From Klebsiella pneumoniae (GTDB taxonomy: Bacteria > Myxococcota_A > UBA796 > SXON01), in assembly GCA_945861635.1 (NCBI GenBank), contig CAMAWH010000004.1, forward strand, positions 62,001 to 126,000: a stretch of 64,000 nt of DNA. Reading direction: 5' to 3'. A program made the position numbers and the translations under genes. The notes below the pieces were generated by a model, which had not been told where the DNA came from, made no database searches, and worked only from the letters and a program-made list of their open reading frames with translations. Shown here in pieces: positions 1 to 8,708 of the stretch; the first letter of the stretch is position 1; each line of letters opens with the position of its first letter.

Positions 1-326
1 GTGAGGAGGCGCCACGCCAGGATGGCGTTGACCGCGTGGATGGCGATGTTGACGGCGTGGTATCCCACCGGCTCAAGGCCGCCGATCGACCAATTCGCCG
101 CGTACGTCGCGATCAGGAGGGGCCGAGCGTAGTTGTAGGTGAGGATGGCGTGCCAGTTGCTGAATTCTCGCAGGGTCCGGTTGCCCACCACCTCCATGCG
201 GTCGTCGTAGGTGAACGGCGCGGACAGGGTCGGCAGCCAAAGCGCCACCACCGCCGCGCACAGCAAGGCCACGAAGAACGCGTCCGTCCTTGCCACGCGA
301 ACCAAGCGCGCCGGCACGCCACTCAC
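1..326 (-). CDS. Multipass membrane protein, PMT/TMTC-like, N-terminal part (cut by window edge)
   Basis: Reading the minus strand from a GTG at 324-326 gives an open frame that runs off the left edge (about 108 residues seen). The GTG overlaps the TGA of the glycosyltransferase upstream (GTGA), so the two are probably translationally coupled. The protein opens with a basic stretch and a hydrophobic segment at about residues 16-33. It continues with FTYDDR, then RPLL, then a region rich in YHAVNIAIHAVNA. The pattern of an acidic YDD after the first membrane segment followed by RP and GYHxxNxxxHxxN is that of GT39/GT-C-like, TPR-containing putative O-mannosyltransferases (TMTC type). These are membrane enzymes that use lipid-linked sugars. 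The family call is from pattern memory. The rest of the protein, including any TPRs, lies outside the window. Confidence 0.7.
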   Translation of the reverse strand, partial: MSGVPARLVRVARTDAFFVALLCAAVVALWLPTLSAPFTYDDRMEVVGNRTLREFSNWHAILTYNYARPLLIATYAANWSIGGLEPVGYHAVNIAIHAVNAILAWRLL

Positions 327-1450
327 GACGTCACGGCCCGGTACATCGCAAGGTGCGCTTCCGCGACACGCGCCGGATCCAGATACCGCGTGACGTATTT
401 GCGGCCGCGCTCCACCATGGCGTCGGCTGACGCTCGATCGAGCAACAACGCGCGAATCGACGCGCGGAGCTGCGCGACATCCCCGTGCCGAGTCAGGAGT
501 CCCGCTCCAGCCTCGGCAATCAGCTCGCCACAGCCGCAGTCACCGCCCACGACGACCGGGGCGCCGCACAGGAGCCCCTCCAGCGGAACCAGCCCGAACA
601 CCTCGTCGGTGGAGGGGTAGACGAGCACGTCTGCGTCCACGAGCAATGCAAGGCGATCAGGACCTTCCAGCGTTCCCGGAAACACGACGCCTGGCGCGTT
701 CGGCAGCGCCATCCCACGGGCCGCGCCCGCCACGACCAGCGAGGCCGGTGCCAGGGCCCGGCCGGCGAATGCCTCGACGAGGTGAGAAACACCCTTCCGA
801 GGCGTGATCTGCCCGAGGTAGGCGACAACCGGCCCCGCCCCGAGCCCGTACTTCTCGCGAAACGTTCCCCGCCGAGGCAGGTCGGCGAAATCCTCAAGGT
901 GCATGGCATTGGGAATGCGCTCGATGCGATCGCCGGAAATCCCAGCGGCGAGGAGGTGCCGCACTTCCGCGCGCGAAAGGGCAACCACGCGGTCGGCGTC
1001 GGTGGGCACTCGGCCATCAAAACACGCATCCCACAATGTCTTTACGAACACCTTGCGTTCGATCTTCGGCACGGTGCCGTGGGCGGTCAAAACCACGGGT
1101 AAATTCCGAGCGCGTGCGCCTTTCCAGGCCCGAAAGTTGAGAAAATTCCGATGGGCGTGGAGGTGGACGACGTCGATGTCGTCGAGGGGGGGCGCTCCGA
1201 TTGGAAGATACAGTTGGTGGCGCCATGCCGCCCGATTGGAAACGACGCGGGCGACGTGAACGTCGATGCCATCAGCAGTGTAGCGGGGTGCAACATCTGC
1301 GCGTCGCGTTGCATCCAGCACGTCCGTTGTCCAGACGCGCACATCCATTCCCGCCCGCGCCTGCGCCCGCGCCAGCGCGTGCACCGCGCGAGGGATGCCG
1401 CCGTAGGCCCAGGTCGGCGGGTAGCAGGGGGTGACGTGCAGAACGCGCAT
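323..1450 (-). CDS. Glycosyltransferase family 4 protein (GT-B fold)
   Basis: A 375-residue GT-B glycosyltransferase. The N-terminus (VLHVTPCYPPTWAYGG) is the usual GT4 first strand with its acceptor-side loop. The C-terminal half carries PNAM at about residue 181, GQITPRKG at about 215, and the nucleotide-sugar signature EVFGLVPLE at about 285-293, which is an E-x7-E motif. It has no signal peptide or membrane span, so it should act at the cytoplasmic face of the inner membrane. It would transfer a sugar from an activated nucleotide sugar onto a glycan or lipid carrier. The substrate cannot be told from sequence. Its stop overlaps the start of the following membrane protein, which suggests that both work on one surface glycan. 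Confidence 0.9.
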   Translation of the reverse strand: MRVLHVTPCYPPTWAYGGIPRAVHALARAQARAGMDVRVWTTDVLDATRRADVAPRYTADGIDVHVARVVSNRAAWRHQLYLPIGAPPLDDIDVVHLHAHRNFLNFRAWKGARARNLPVVLTAHGTVPKIERKVFVKTLWDACFDGRVPTDADRVVALSRAEVRHLLAAGISGDRIERIPNAMHLEDFADLPRRGTFREKYGLGAGPVVAYLGQITPRKGVSHLVEAFAGRALAPASLVVAGAARGMALPNAPGVVFPGTLEGPDRLALLVDADVLVYPSTDEVFGLVPLEGLLCGAPVVVGGDCGCGELIAEAGAGLLTRHGDVAQLRASIRALLLDRASADAMVERGRKYVTRYLDPARVAEAHLAMYRAVTS

Positions 1451-1498
1451 TGACCGGTACCGACCATCCGACTACCCTACCGGCGCTTCGGAGGCCCC

Positions 1499-1882
1499 AT
1501 GCGTTTCGCCGGTTGTTTCGTTCACTGCGTTGCTGCCGTGGGCTTCGCGGTGCTCGCTGCCGGGTGCGGGCCGGATTGCCGCAGTTCTTGTACAAAGCTG
1601 TACGGGAATTCGTCGGATGCGGAGGGCGTGGCCCAGTGTGACATCAGTGTTCCGGGAAAGAGCGGAGATGAGGGTAGAAACGAGCTTATCGCCGAATGTG
1701 AGTCCACCTGTGACGCCGCGATGCGCCAGACCGGTGACATGGACGGCTACGATCCCAACGTAAAGGGCACCAGTGACGACATTTCGATCAACAACGAAAA
1801 GCAGGCGGCCGCCTGGATGGACTGCGTGGCGGAAACGTCGTGTATCAATCTGGGAAAGGGGTTTTGTGAGCCTCATCGTTAG
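1499..1882 (+). CDS. Small cysteine-rich lipoprotein (first of a related pair)
   Basis: A 127-residue protein of unknown function. The signal peptide ends in a lipobox (VLAAGC, Cys at about 23), so it should be a secreted lipoprotein. The mature part holds nine cysteines, spaced as C-GPDC-RSSC near the N-terminus and then scattered, which suggests disulfides. The arrangement CGPDCRSSCTKLY matches CTPTCKEVCVKLI in the next gene, so the two look like diverged duplicates. The stop at 1882 lies inside the next reading frame, which begins at 1866, so the two are almost certainly co-translated. No catalytic motif is seen. The ATG follows GGAGGCCCC, a usable ribosome-binding site. Confidence 0.75.
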   Translation: MRFAGCFVHCVAAVGFAVLAAGCGPDCRSSCTKLYGNSSDAEGVAQCDISVPGKSGDEGRNELIAECESTCDAAMRQTGDMDGYDPNVKGTSDDISINNEKQAAAWMDCVAETSCINLGKGFCEPHR

Positions 1883-2141
1883 TCTCTGGCTGCTTGCCGG
1901 ATGTACGCCCACCTGCAAAGAGGTATGCGTCAAGCTCATTGCATGTGACGACCTCGGTACGGAGCGGATGAGCGCCACGGAGTGCGAGGAAAGTTGCAAC
2001 CAGCAGCGCGATTTGTACGCGGGTTGGAGTGACACCGAGCTGCGCGCCGATTTCGACGCCGAATTGACGTGCCTCAACACGCGTGAGTGCAGCGAAATCG
2101 CCGATGGCGCCTGCTACGACGAGGCCGTTTTCGAGTTCTGA
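1866..2141 (+). CDS. Small cysteine-rich lipoprotein (second of the pair)
   Basis: A 91-residue protein of unknown function, read from GTG at 1866. The start is chosen because it gives a compact signal peptide and lipobox (MSLIVSLWLLAGC, Cys at 13). Starts farther upstream would add a non-hydrophobic tail read out of frame through the previous gene. The mature part is acidic and has cysteines in pairs (CTPTCKEVC, CDD, CEESC, CLNTREC), like its upstream neighbour. The two frames overlap by 17 bases. The 3' end runs 28 bases into the ThiE-like gene on the opposite strand. It is probably a surface protein. Confidence 0.7.
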   Translation: MSLIVSLWLLAGCTPTCKEVCVKLIACDDLGTERMSATECEESCNQQRDLYAGWSDTELRADFDAELTCLNTRECSEIADGACYDEAVFEF

Positions 2142-2719
2142 TCGCGCGGGTGATGGGGCCGGATCAACGCGGCGCGCAGCGATTGGATCGCGGCGCGGAC
2201 GGTGTCGGGGGTGGGTTCGCCGCCGAAAATCGCGTCCATCGCGGCTACCCCGACGGCGCCGGCGTCGCGACACTCCGTCATGTTTGCCGGGGTGACGCCG
2301 CCGAGCGCGATGAAACCTGCCAGCGCCGACGTTCCAAGCCCGATCCGCCCGTGCCGGGGTGCGAAGATGGGGGACAGGAAGACGGCGTCCGCGCCGGCGT
2401 CCCGCTTATCCGCCGCTTCCTTCGCAGAGTGTGCGCTCGCGGTGATCCCCCCGCCGAATCGTCGTCGCGCGCTCGCGATGTCCATTTCCGCGGACAGGTG
2501 AATCGCGCTCCCGACGGAAAACGAGCCCGGCATCCGGGCGTGAAGAATCACACGGTCGAGGGGGAGATCCAACGGAATGGCCGTTTCTCTCACCAGCACC
2601 TCGGCGCCGACGTCCAGCGCGGCGAGCACGCACGCGACGGAGAGCGCGCCTTTGTCAATACCAATTCCACGTCCCGGCGTGATCGCAATGAGACGCATGT
2701 CGCGATCCGGCATCGTCAC
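2114..2719 (-). CDS. Thiamine-phosphate synthase-like protein (ThiE/TenI family)
   Basis: A 201-residue TIM-barrel protein. The C-terminal half has the family signatures [20 protein letters not shown] and [16 protein letters not shown], followed by [10 protein letters not shown], the phosphate-binding end of ThiE/TenI barrels. ThiE joins the pyrimidine and thiazole halves of thiamine phosphate, while TenI proteins isomerise the thiazole tautomer. The protein is slightly shorter than typical ThiE. The stretch between the SPIF strand and GGVTP is compressed, and the N-terminal DQRGK-type substrate loop is not obvious. A TenI-like role is therefore as likely as true ThiE. The start overlaps the stop of thiG (ATGA), so the two are translationally coupled. 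Confidence 0.75.
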   Translation of the reverse strand: MTMPDRDMRLIAITPGRGIGIDKGALSVACVLAALDVGAEVLVRETAIPLDLPLDRVILHARMPGSFSVGSAIHLSAEMDIASARRRFGGGITASAHSAKEAADKRDAGADAVFLSPIFAPRHGRIGLGTSALAGFIALGGVTPANMTECRDAGAVGVAAMDAIFGGEPTPDTVRAAIQSLRAALIRPHHPRDQNSKTASS

Positions 2720-3480
2720 GTTCCGATGATACCGTCCATCGGCGAGGATGCTGATGCATACAGCTTCCGGGGGATGCGCCCCGCCTCCCGCGCGAGGCGG
2801 CCGCCGTCCACGCCAAGCGCCATGGCCCGGGCCATCTTCACGGGGTCCTTTGCGCCCGCAACGGCGGTGTTCAGGAGCACGGCGTCCGCGCCCAACTCCA
2901 TCGCAAGGGCGACATCACTCGCCGTGCCAACGCCCGCGTCCACGATCACGGGAACACGGGCCTGTTGGACGATGATGGCGAGGTTCGTCGGGTTACGAAT
3001 CCCCAGCCCCGAGCCGATGGGCGCGGCCAACGGCATCACCGCCGCGCACCCGAGGTCGGCCAGTCGTTTGCAGAGCACCGGATCATCGCTGATGTACGGC
3101 AGGACAATGAACCCTTCCTTCACCAGCACGCGAGCGGCTTCGAGGGTGCCCTCCGCGCACGGAAAGAGCGTATCCGGGTCTCCGATGACCTCCAGCTTTA
3201 TCCAGTTCGTACCAAGGAGTTCACGTGCGAGGTGGGCGGTCAGCACCGCGTCTTCCGGCGTATAACAACCGGCCGTGTTCGGCAGGACATGGATGCGCGA
3301 GCGATCAATAAAATCAAGGATGTTCTCACCTTTCGGGGCGTTGAGATCCACGCGCCGAATCGCCAGCGTGACCATTTCGGTTTCCGCCGCCTCGTGGCAC
3401 GCGCGCATCGTCGAAAAATCGGAGTACTTCCCTGTTCCGAGAATGAGCCGGGAGTGGAACGTACGGTCGGCGATCTGCAT
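2716..3480 (-). CDS. thiG: Thiazole synthase ThiG
   Basis: A 254-residue enzyme of full family length. It starts with [15 protein letters not shown], the usual ThiG opening. [10 protein letters not shown] at about residue 97 contains the Schiff-base lysine. [20 protein letters not shown] and [13 protein letters not shown] form the phosphate-binding end of the barrel. ThiG condenses deoxyxylulose phosphate, dehydroglycine and ThiS thiocarboxylate into the thiazole of thiamine. The gene lies 9 bases after a lipoprotein gene on the same strand and overlaps a ThiE-like gene. ThiS, ThiF, ThiO/H and ThiC are not in this window. No TPP riboswitch core is visible in the 9-base gap or in the 110 bases upstream of the lipoprotein gene. 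Confidence 0.95.
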   Translation of the reverse strand: MQIADRTFHSRLILGTGKYSDFSTMRACHEAAETEMVTLAIRRVDLNAPKGENILDFIDRSRIHVLPNTAGCYTPEDAVLTAHLARELLGTNWIKLEVIGDPDTLFPCAEGTLEAARVLVKEGFIVLPYISDDPVLCKRLADLGCAAVMPLAAPIGSGLGIRNPTNLAIIVQQARVPVIVDAGVGTASDVALAMELGADAVLLNTAVAGAKDPVKMARAMALGVDGGRLAREAGRIPRKLYASASSPMDGIIGT

Positions 3481-3489
3481 CGGGAAACT

Positions 3490-4659
3490 CTATCGACGCC
3501 GCGGGAGTTCCGCCTGCACGGGCACCATCGCGATGGTCACGAAGGCCTTGCCATCCGCGTAGCGGATGCGGGTTTGCATGGGGCGTTCGGCGAACCAGCG
3601 CGGTGCAGTCGGGATCATGTCCACCAGCACCGTGTCCTCACTCTGCCAGCGTGCCGCCAGCGTGCCGGAACCGTGGGCCGGGCGCCCCCCCACGTCGATC
3701 ACGAAGGGTGCCGTGATTGTTCCAGCGAAGTGGCGGCGAACGTCGGGTAGCGGGCTGGCGAGCGCGAGGCGCATGACCTCACCGGCGCCCGTCTGCTTGA
3801 CCGTGGCGCCGGTCAACTCCCCGTTGGGCATTGCATAGTCGAGCTTGGCGAGCGTGCTCTGCCGTACGACGTGCGGCCCGACGACTGTCCACGCCTCGCG
3901 GCTCATGGTCGGCCATTCGGCGTCTGCGACAGGTCGGAGGAGCGTGAACCCCCCGGACGCGGCGGCCTCCTGCGCGAAATCCGCGATGGCGAACCCGCAC
4001 TGGGTCTGTCCGAGCAGGTACGCCTCAGGAATAATACCGGCCAGACGGTGTAATTTTTGCGGAACGCCGCCGATGAACATCCTGACCTTGCCGCCGATTC
4101 GGAATTGGTAGAGGTCGAGCAGGGCGGCAACGCGACCGCGACTGTGGCCCATCGTGTTGCCATTGCGGGGCCAGGACGGGGCTGCGGGCAACCGGCCCTT
4201 GTAGTGGACGGAGACGGCCTGGCCGAGCGGGTTCGTGTAGGCAAATGTCAGGTCCGCACCGCCCTTCTCGCTTGCGTCCACCACGTCCAGCGCGCCGTGG
4301 ATACGACGAACCGGCACCTCCGGAGCCCATCCTTCGATGCCTTCAATGGGGGCGATGATGGTTTGTTCGCCGTCGGTGCCGGCATCCTTGGCGAGCCAGA
4401 TCGGGCCACTTGGTGCGTCGATGCGTGCGTATTCGTGCATCACCCAGTCGGGATGCCGGCTGACGAGGACGACGTCGAGCGCGTACTGCAGGCCCCAAAT
4501 CTGGACCGGAAGGACCGGAAAGGAGACGAGCGGCGGCCCATCGTAGGTGACATCCGCGTGGCCGCTCACGACGAAAACCTCCCGTTCCTTCACACCCATG
4601 ACGGGGGGGCCTGGAAGTACATCGCGGAGCGCACACGCCGCCAGGATCACCATCAGCAT
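3490..4659 (-). CDS. Putative lipoprotein, unknown function
   Basis: A 389-residue protein that I do not recognise. It begins MLMVILAAC, a very short hydrophobic leader running straight into a lipobox cysteine at residue 9, so it is probably a lipoprotein. The body has alternating beta-strand-like segments and short Pro/Gly turns. It contains HYKGRLPAAPSWPRNGN and RFVAERPMQ-type stretches but no catalytic triad or metal motif that I can name. It is the first gene of a minus-strand unit with thiG and the ThiE-like gene. The link to thiamine synthesis may be only positional. Upstream it faces an FG-GAP lipoprotein across a 110-base divergent gap. Confidence 0.65.
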   Translation of the reverse strand: MLMVILAACALRDVLPGPPVMGVKEREVFVVSGHADVTYDGPPLVSFPVLPVQIWGLQYALDVVLVSRHPDWVMHEYARIDAPSGPIWLAKDAGTDGEQTIIAPIEGIEGWAPEVPVRRIHGALDVVDASEKGGADLTFAYTNPLGQAVSVHYKGRLPAAPSWPRNGNTMGHSRGRVAALLDLYQFRIGGKVRMFIGGVPQKLHRLAGIIPEAYLLGQTQCGFAIADFAQEAAASGGFTLLRPVADAEWPTMSREAWTVVGPHVVRQSTLAKLDYAMPNGELTGATVKQTGAGEVMRLALASPLPDVRRHFAGTITAPFVIDVGGRPAHGSGTLAARWQSEDTVLVDMIPTAPRWFAERPMQTRIRYADGKAFVTIAMVPVQAELPRRR

Positions 4660-4709
4660 GGGGCTTCCAGGGGGGCGGGCGAGGGGAGGGAGATCGACGG
4701 CAAGGCGGA

Positions 4710-4732
4710 CCGAAGTGCCTCATAGCACTCGG
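4710..4732. other. Hairpin in divergent promoter region
   Basis: CCGAAGTGC, a 6-base loop, then GCACTCGG form an 8-base-pair stem with one bulged base. It lies in the 110-base gap between two divergently transcribed lipoprotein genes. There is no U-run on either side, so it is not a standard terminator. It could be a regulator-binding palindrome or an RNA stem in the minus-strand leader. It is visible in the sequence, but its function is unknown. Confidence 0.35.
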
Positions 4733-4769
4733 GGAGCGGGCGTGCGTCGGCATCGGTTACCGTTGTCGG

Positions 4770-6185
4770 GTGACGCTTCTCGCCATCCTCGCGTGCGCGC
4801 CGCCCGAGTGCCCGGGGTCGGCGTGCATCTCGCTAGCGGGCTGCGATCCGCGCGCGGGGTGCCTGCACGGTGAGGCGGCGGTCAGCGAGGCCCACGTCGT
4901 ATTGGCCGGACCGGTGGTCGGTGGTGCGTTCGGCGGCTGGCTGGCAACGGGCACGATTGCTGGTGGTGAGATGGGCGTGTTTGTGGGGGCCGAAGATGCA
5001 CACGTCACGACGGAGGGGAGCGGCGCCGCGTTTCTTTACGAGGCAACGCTGGGCGCCCCGCGCGCGTCCGTTTTCAGTACAATGGGCGGCAATGTCGGCA
5101 TCGGCGCGTGCATCGGTGGTGACCTGACGGGCGATGGCGTGCGCGATCTTGCCGTCGGCTCGCGCCATTGGTACGGAGACGGAGAAGATGGCGGTGCGGC
5201 CTGGGTGATCGCGGGTCCGGCGTTGGGAGAGGTCGATGCCGCGAGCGGGCCGACGATACGCGGCGTGGTCGCCGGTGATTTGGCCGGAATTTCGGTGGCC
5301 TGCGCTGGAGATGCGACCGGCGACGGCGTGGCGGACCTCCTGGTCGGCGCACGCGGGAGCGATCTCGGCGTCACGGACGGAGGTGCTGCCTTCGTCTTCG
5401 CGGGGCCGATTGCTGATACACTCACGACGGCGGACGCGACCCTGTCGGTGGTCGGCGAAGGTCCCCACAACGCGGTTGGACGCGAGGCGGACGTCTCGGG
5501 GGACCTCGACGGGGACGGTATCGCGGACGTCGTGGTCGGTGCATACCTTGAGAATCGCATCGCAGACGGCGGGGGCGCGGCGTACGTCGTGTACGGTGGA
5601 GTGTTTGGTGTGGTCGATCTCGCGGATGCCGACGCGGGAATCTACGGTGCTGACGAGGGCGGCGCGTTGGGGAGGTCGGTTCATTCGGCGAGAGACATGG
5701 ACGGGGATGGTCTCGCGGACATGGTGGTCGGAGCACCGGGAACGGGGGCCGATCATCATGGTGCGGTGATGGTTTTCGCGCATCCGAGCGGTGCGTCGGC
5801 GTCGACCGACGCCGTGCTCACGGTCGTGGCTGCGGACGCCGAGGGATGGGGTGGCTATGCCGTCGGTGCGGGAGATGTCGACGGCGACGGTGTGAACGAC
5901 GTCATCGGGGGGATGCCTGGCGAGCACGGAGAGGGGAGCAACAGCACGATGGCCGGGGCGGCATTTGTCGTCTACGGCCCGCGCGTTGGCGTCGTGGACG
6001 TGACGGCGGCCGATTTTCTGGTGCGCGGGGCGGCGCCGGGGGACAGTCTGGGGATCAGCGTCGGTGCCGCAGACCTCGATGACGACGGCGCAGACGACCT
6101 ACTGCTGGGGGCGTACGGGGCTGGAGATCGCGTCGATGGCGTCGGTGCCGGGGCCGTGTACGTATTCTTTGGGGCGGGGTCGTGA
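4770..6185 (+). CDS. FG-GAP repeat (integrin-alpha-like) lipoprotein
   Basis: A 471-residue surface lipoprotein starting at GTG 4770. The leader is only MTLLAILAC (Cys at 9). No in-frame start lies farther upstream. After a Cys-rich linker (CAPPECPGSACISLAGCDPRAGC), about seven FG-GAP-type repeats run to the C-terminus. Each has a DxTGDGxxDLxVG or DxDGDGxADxVVGA calcium-binding loop and a GAAxVxxGP strand. This is the seven-bladed beta-propeller of integrin alpha chains, used in bacteria for extracellular adhesion or ligand binding. The TGA overlaps the GTG of a second FG-GAP gene, so the pair is co-translated. The ligand is unknown. Confidence 0.85.
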   Translation: MTLLAILACAPPECPGSACISLAGCDPRAGCLHGEAAVSEAHVVLAGPVVGGAFGGWLATGTIAGGEMGVFVGAEDAHVTTEGSGAAFLYEATLGAPRASVFSTMGGNVGIGACIGGDLTGDGVRDLAVGSRHWYGDGEDGGAAWVIAGPALGEVDAASGPTIRGVVAGDLAGISVACAGDATGDGVADLLVGARGSDLGVTDGGAAFVFAGPIADTLTTADATLSVVGEGPHNAVGREADVSGDLDGDGIADVVVGAYLENRIADGGGAAYVVYGGVFGVVDLADADAGIYGADEGGALGRSVHSARDMDGDGLADMVVGAPGTGADHHGAVMVFAHPSGASASTDAVLTVVAADAEGWGGYAVGAGDVDGDGVNDVIGGMPGEHGEGSNSTMAGAAFVVYGPRVGVVDVTAADFLVRGAAPGDSLGISVGAADLDDDGADDLLLGAYGAGDRVDGVGAGAVYVFFGAGS

Positions 6186-7525
6186 TTTTCTGGGTGTTGG
6201 CGTGCGAGACGGCCGCGCTGGACATGACGGCGGTGAACCGCACGCTGCGAAGCCACTCTCTCCGGGAAGCGCCGATGCGCTGGACCGGCGAAACCGGCGA
6301 AGGCGTGGGAGGCGCGTTTGCAGGAGGGGATGTCGACGGCGACGGCGTTGCGGACCTCGTCGTGGGGGCGCACGGTCCAAGCGGGGGGGCATATGTGCTC
6401 CTGGGCCCGCTGACGGACGGAACGCCGCGCGACGCCGATATCAGCATTTCGGCCGTACCTGGCTGGCAAGTCGGGAGTTCGGTGGCTTTCGTAGGGGATC
6501 TGGACGGGGAGGGGCGGGCCGACATCGCGGTAGGCGTGCCGGCGGTCGGCGGTGGCGACGCGTGGGTCTTTGCGGCACCGATTCCGGGAGCCCTGGGCAG
6601 AAGTGACGCATTTTCCATTTTTAGTGGCGTCGTCGCGTCGCAAGCGGGCGTGCGCATTGGCCCCGCAGGCGACCAGGACGGGGACGGTCGGGACGACTGG
6701 CTGGTCGGCGCGTGGCTGGACCCGACGGGTGGAGCGCAGGGCGGTGCGATCTACATTCTCCGCGGGGAAGCTGGTACGTTGACGGTCGACGACGCCATCG
6801 CGTCGCGGTTCGGCGCAACGACCGAATGGGCCGGGTACGGCGCATCCTGCGCCGGCGACGTCGATGGAGACGGTATTTTCGACATCGTCGTGGGTGCAGA
6901 CGGCAACGATCTCGCCGGGGAGGATGCCGGCGCCGCCTACGTGGAACGGGGCCCGATCCTGGGTACGGCTCCGTTGGGCGGCGCGCTGCTCACCGGCGAA
7001 AAAGCAGGCAACTTCGCCGGGCACGGCGCGATCATCGCCGGGGACTTGTTCGGCACCGGCCGCGACACGGTGGTTGTCGGCGGTTTTGGCGCCGGCGCGG
7101 AGCGTCGGGATGGCGCGGCGTACGTTTATTCTGATCTCCCTGAATCTGGCTTGCTCGCGGAGGCGGACGTGCGGATTTCGGGCCAGCCGCGCGATTCGCT
7201 CTTCGGATACGCACTCTCGTCTCCCGGTGACGTGGACGGCGATGGCTTCGGCGAGTTGATCATCACCGCACGCTTCGATAACGGCGGGGGGACCGAAGCG
7301 GGCGCCGCCTGGCTTGTCTACGGCCCGCCGGCGGAATCTCTCGATCTCGATTCCGATGCCGCCGTATTTCTCGGCGAGTCCGCCCACGACGATGCTGGCT
7401 ACGCCGCCGGTACGATCGGTGACGTTGACGACGACGGGCGTGCCGATCTCGTTTTCGGCGCCATGGCCAACGATGCGGGCGGCGAGAATGCCGGCGCGGT
7501 CTACGTGTGGCCGGGTGGATTATAG
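6182..7525 (+). CDS. FG-GAP repeat lipoprotein, paralogue of the preceding gene
   Basis: A 447-residue protein read from GTG 6182, which overlaps the previous TGA (GTGA). The leader MIFWVLAC puts the lipobox cysteine at residue 8, one of the shortest in this window. Repeats again carry [42 protein letters not shown] and [14 protein letters not shown] calcium loops with GAAYV strands, giving a seven-bladed propeller. It differs from its partner in lacking the cysteine-rich N-terminal linker. The thiolase gene follows after 7 bases, so transcription may continue into the beta-oxidation genes. Confidence 0.85.
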   Translation: MIFWVLACETAALDMTAVNRTLRSHSLREAPMRWTGETGEGVGGAFAGGDVDGDGVADLVVGAHGPSGGAYVLLGPLTDGTPRDADISISAVPGWQVGSSVAFVGDLDGEGRADIAVGVPAVGGGDAWVFAAPIPGALGRSDAFSIFSGVVASQAGVRIGPAGDQDGDGRDDWLVGAWLDPTGGAQGGAIYILRGEAGTLTVDDAIASRFGATTEWAGYGASCAGDVDGDGIFDIVVGADGNDLAGEDAGAAYVERGPILGTAPLGGALLTGEKAGNFAGHGAIIAGDLFGTGRDTVVVGGFGAGAERRDGAAYVYSDLPESGLLAEADVRISGQPRDSLFGYALSSPGDVDGDGFGELIITARFDNGGGTEAGAAWLVYGPPAESLDLDSDAAVFLGESAHDDAGYAAGTIGDVDDDGRADLVFGAMANDAGGENAGAVYVWPGGL

Positions 7526-7532
7526 GGCGCGC

Positions 7533-8708
7533 ATGCCGCATCCCGTCATCTGTTCCGCCGTTCGCACGCCGATCGGCCGCTTTGGAGGGGGCCTCGCCGA
7601 CGTTCGCCCGGACGACCTCCTTGCCGTTGTCGTCGCGGCGACGCTCTCACGCGCCGGCGTCGATCCGGCGCTGATCGAGGAGGTTTTCGCCGGTTGCGCC
7701 AATCAGGCGGGGGAAGACAATCGCAACGTCGCGCGCATGGCTGCGCTGCTTGCCGGACTGCCGCACGCCGTACCCGGCGTCACGGTCAATCGACTCTGCG
7801 CATCGGGGTTGGAGGCGGTCAATCAGGCAGCGCGGATGATTCGATGTGGCGATGCTTCGGCGGTCGTGGCGGGCGGGGTGGAGAGCATGTCGCGCGCCCC
7901 CTGGGTGATGGGAAGAACGCCTCCGAAGGCGGGGAATTTCACGACCTACGACACTTCGCTCGGCTGGCGGTTTCCGAACCTGAAGATGGAGGCGCTGTTT
8001 CCCTTGGAGCCGATGGGAGAAACGGCGGAGAACATCGTGGATCGCTTCGGGATCTCTCGAATCGACCAGGACGCGTTTGCAGCGGAGTCCCATCGGAAGG
8101 CGATCGCCGCCGATTTCTCGGCGGAGATTGTGGCCGTGTCGCGTGCCAAGGGCGAGCCGCTTGCGGCGGACGAGGGGCCGCGAAAGGACAGTACGGCGGG
8201 GGCGCTTGCCCTGCTAAGGCCTGCATTTCGAAAAGGTGGCAGCGTGACGGCGGGAAATTCGTCCACCCTGAACGATGGCGCGTCCGCCATGATCGTGGCG
8301 GCACCGGAGCGCGCTCGGGATCTGGGCATTCGTCCCATGGCGCGGATGATAGGCTGCGCCAGTGCGGGTGTTGATCCTCGAATCATGGGCATCGGTCCGG
8401 TGCCGGCGGTGCACAAGCTTCTCGGCCGAACGGGACTGACGTTGGCCGACATCGATCTCTGGGAGCTGAACGAGGCCTTTGCCGCCCAGTCCCTTGCGGT
8501 CATCCGGGAGCTCGGGATTTCCGAGGAGCGGGTCAACGTCAACGGCGGCGCCATCGCGCTCGGCCACCCGCTTGGCTGCTCAGGCGCGCGCATTGTGACG
8601 ACGCTCGCGCATGCGCTGCGCGCGCGCGGCAAACGATATGGTATCGCGACGCTCTGTGTGGGCGTCGGGCAAGGTGTTGCAACCCTCCTCGAATCGGTGG
8701 ACGCATGA
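7533..8708 (+). CDS. Acetyl-CoA acyltransferase (thiolase)
   Basis: A 391-residue thiolase started at ATG 7533 ([17 protein letters not shown]), where family similarity begins. The acyl-carrying cysteine is in [12 protein letters not shown] at about residue 88. [20 protein letters not shown], the base histidine in [13 protein letters not shown] and the second cysteine in TLCVGVGQG are all present. It cleaves 3-ketoacyl-CoA (degradation) or condenses two acetyl-CoA; sequence alone does not settle which. The stop overlaps the ATG of the enoyl-CoA hydratase fusion, and a hydroxyacyl-CoA dehydrogenase lies downstream. This supports beta-oxidation or an aromatic-acid (PaaJ-like) pathway. Confidence 0.93.
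   Translation: MPHPVICSAVRTPIGRFGGGLADVRPDDLLAVVVAATLSRAGVDPALIEEVFAGCANQAGEDNRNVARMAALLAGLPHAVPGVTVNRLCASGLEAVNQAARMIRCGDASAVVAGGVESMSRAPWVMGRTPPKAGNFTTYDTSLGWRFPNLKMEALFPLEPMGETAENIVDRFGISRIDQDAFAAESHRKAIAADFSAEIVAVSRAKGEPLAADEGPRKDSTAGALALLRPAFRKGGSVTAGNSSTLNDGASAMIVAAPERARDLGIRPMARMIGCASAGVDPRIMGIGPVPAVHKLLGRTGLTLADIDLWELNEAFAAQSLAVIRELGISEERVNVNGGAIALGHPLGCSGARIVTTLAHALRARGKRYGIATLCVGVGQGVATLLESVDA

Noticed and set aside
4660-4769. TPP riboswitch upstream of the thiamine unit
   Set aside because: The conserved CUGAGA and ACCUGAU-type elements are not present on the minus strand; only an unrelated hairpin is seen.
5972-7387. Minus-strand open frame of 471 codons opposite the FG-GAP pair
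   Set aside because: It mirrors the repeated DxDGDG codons of the real genes, which leave few stops in antisense.
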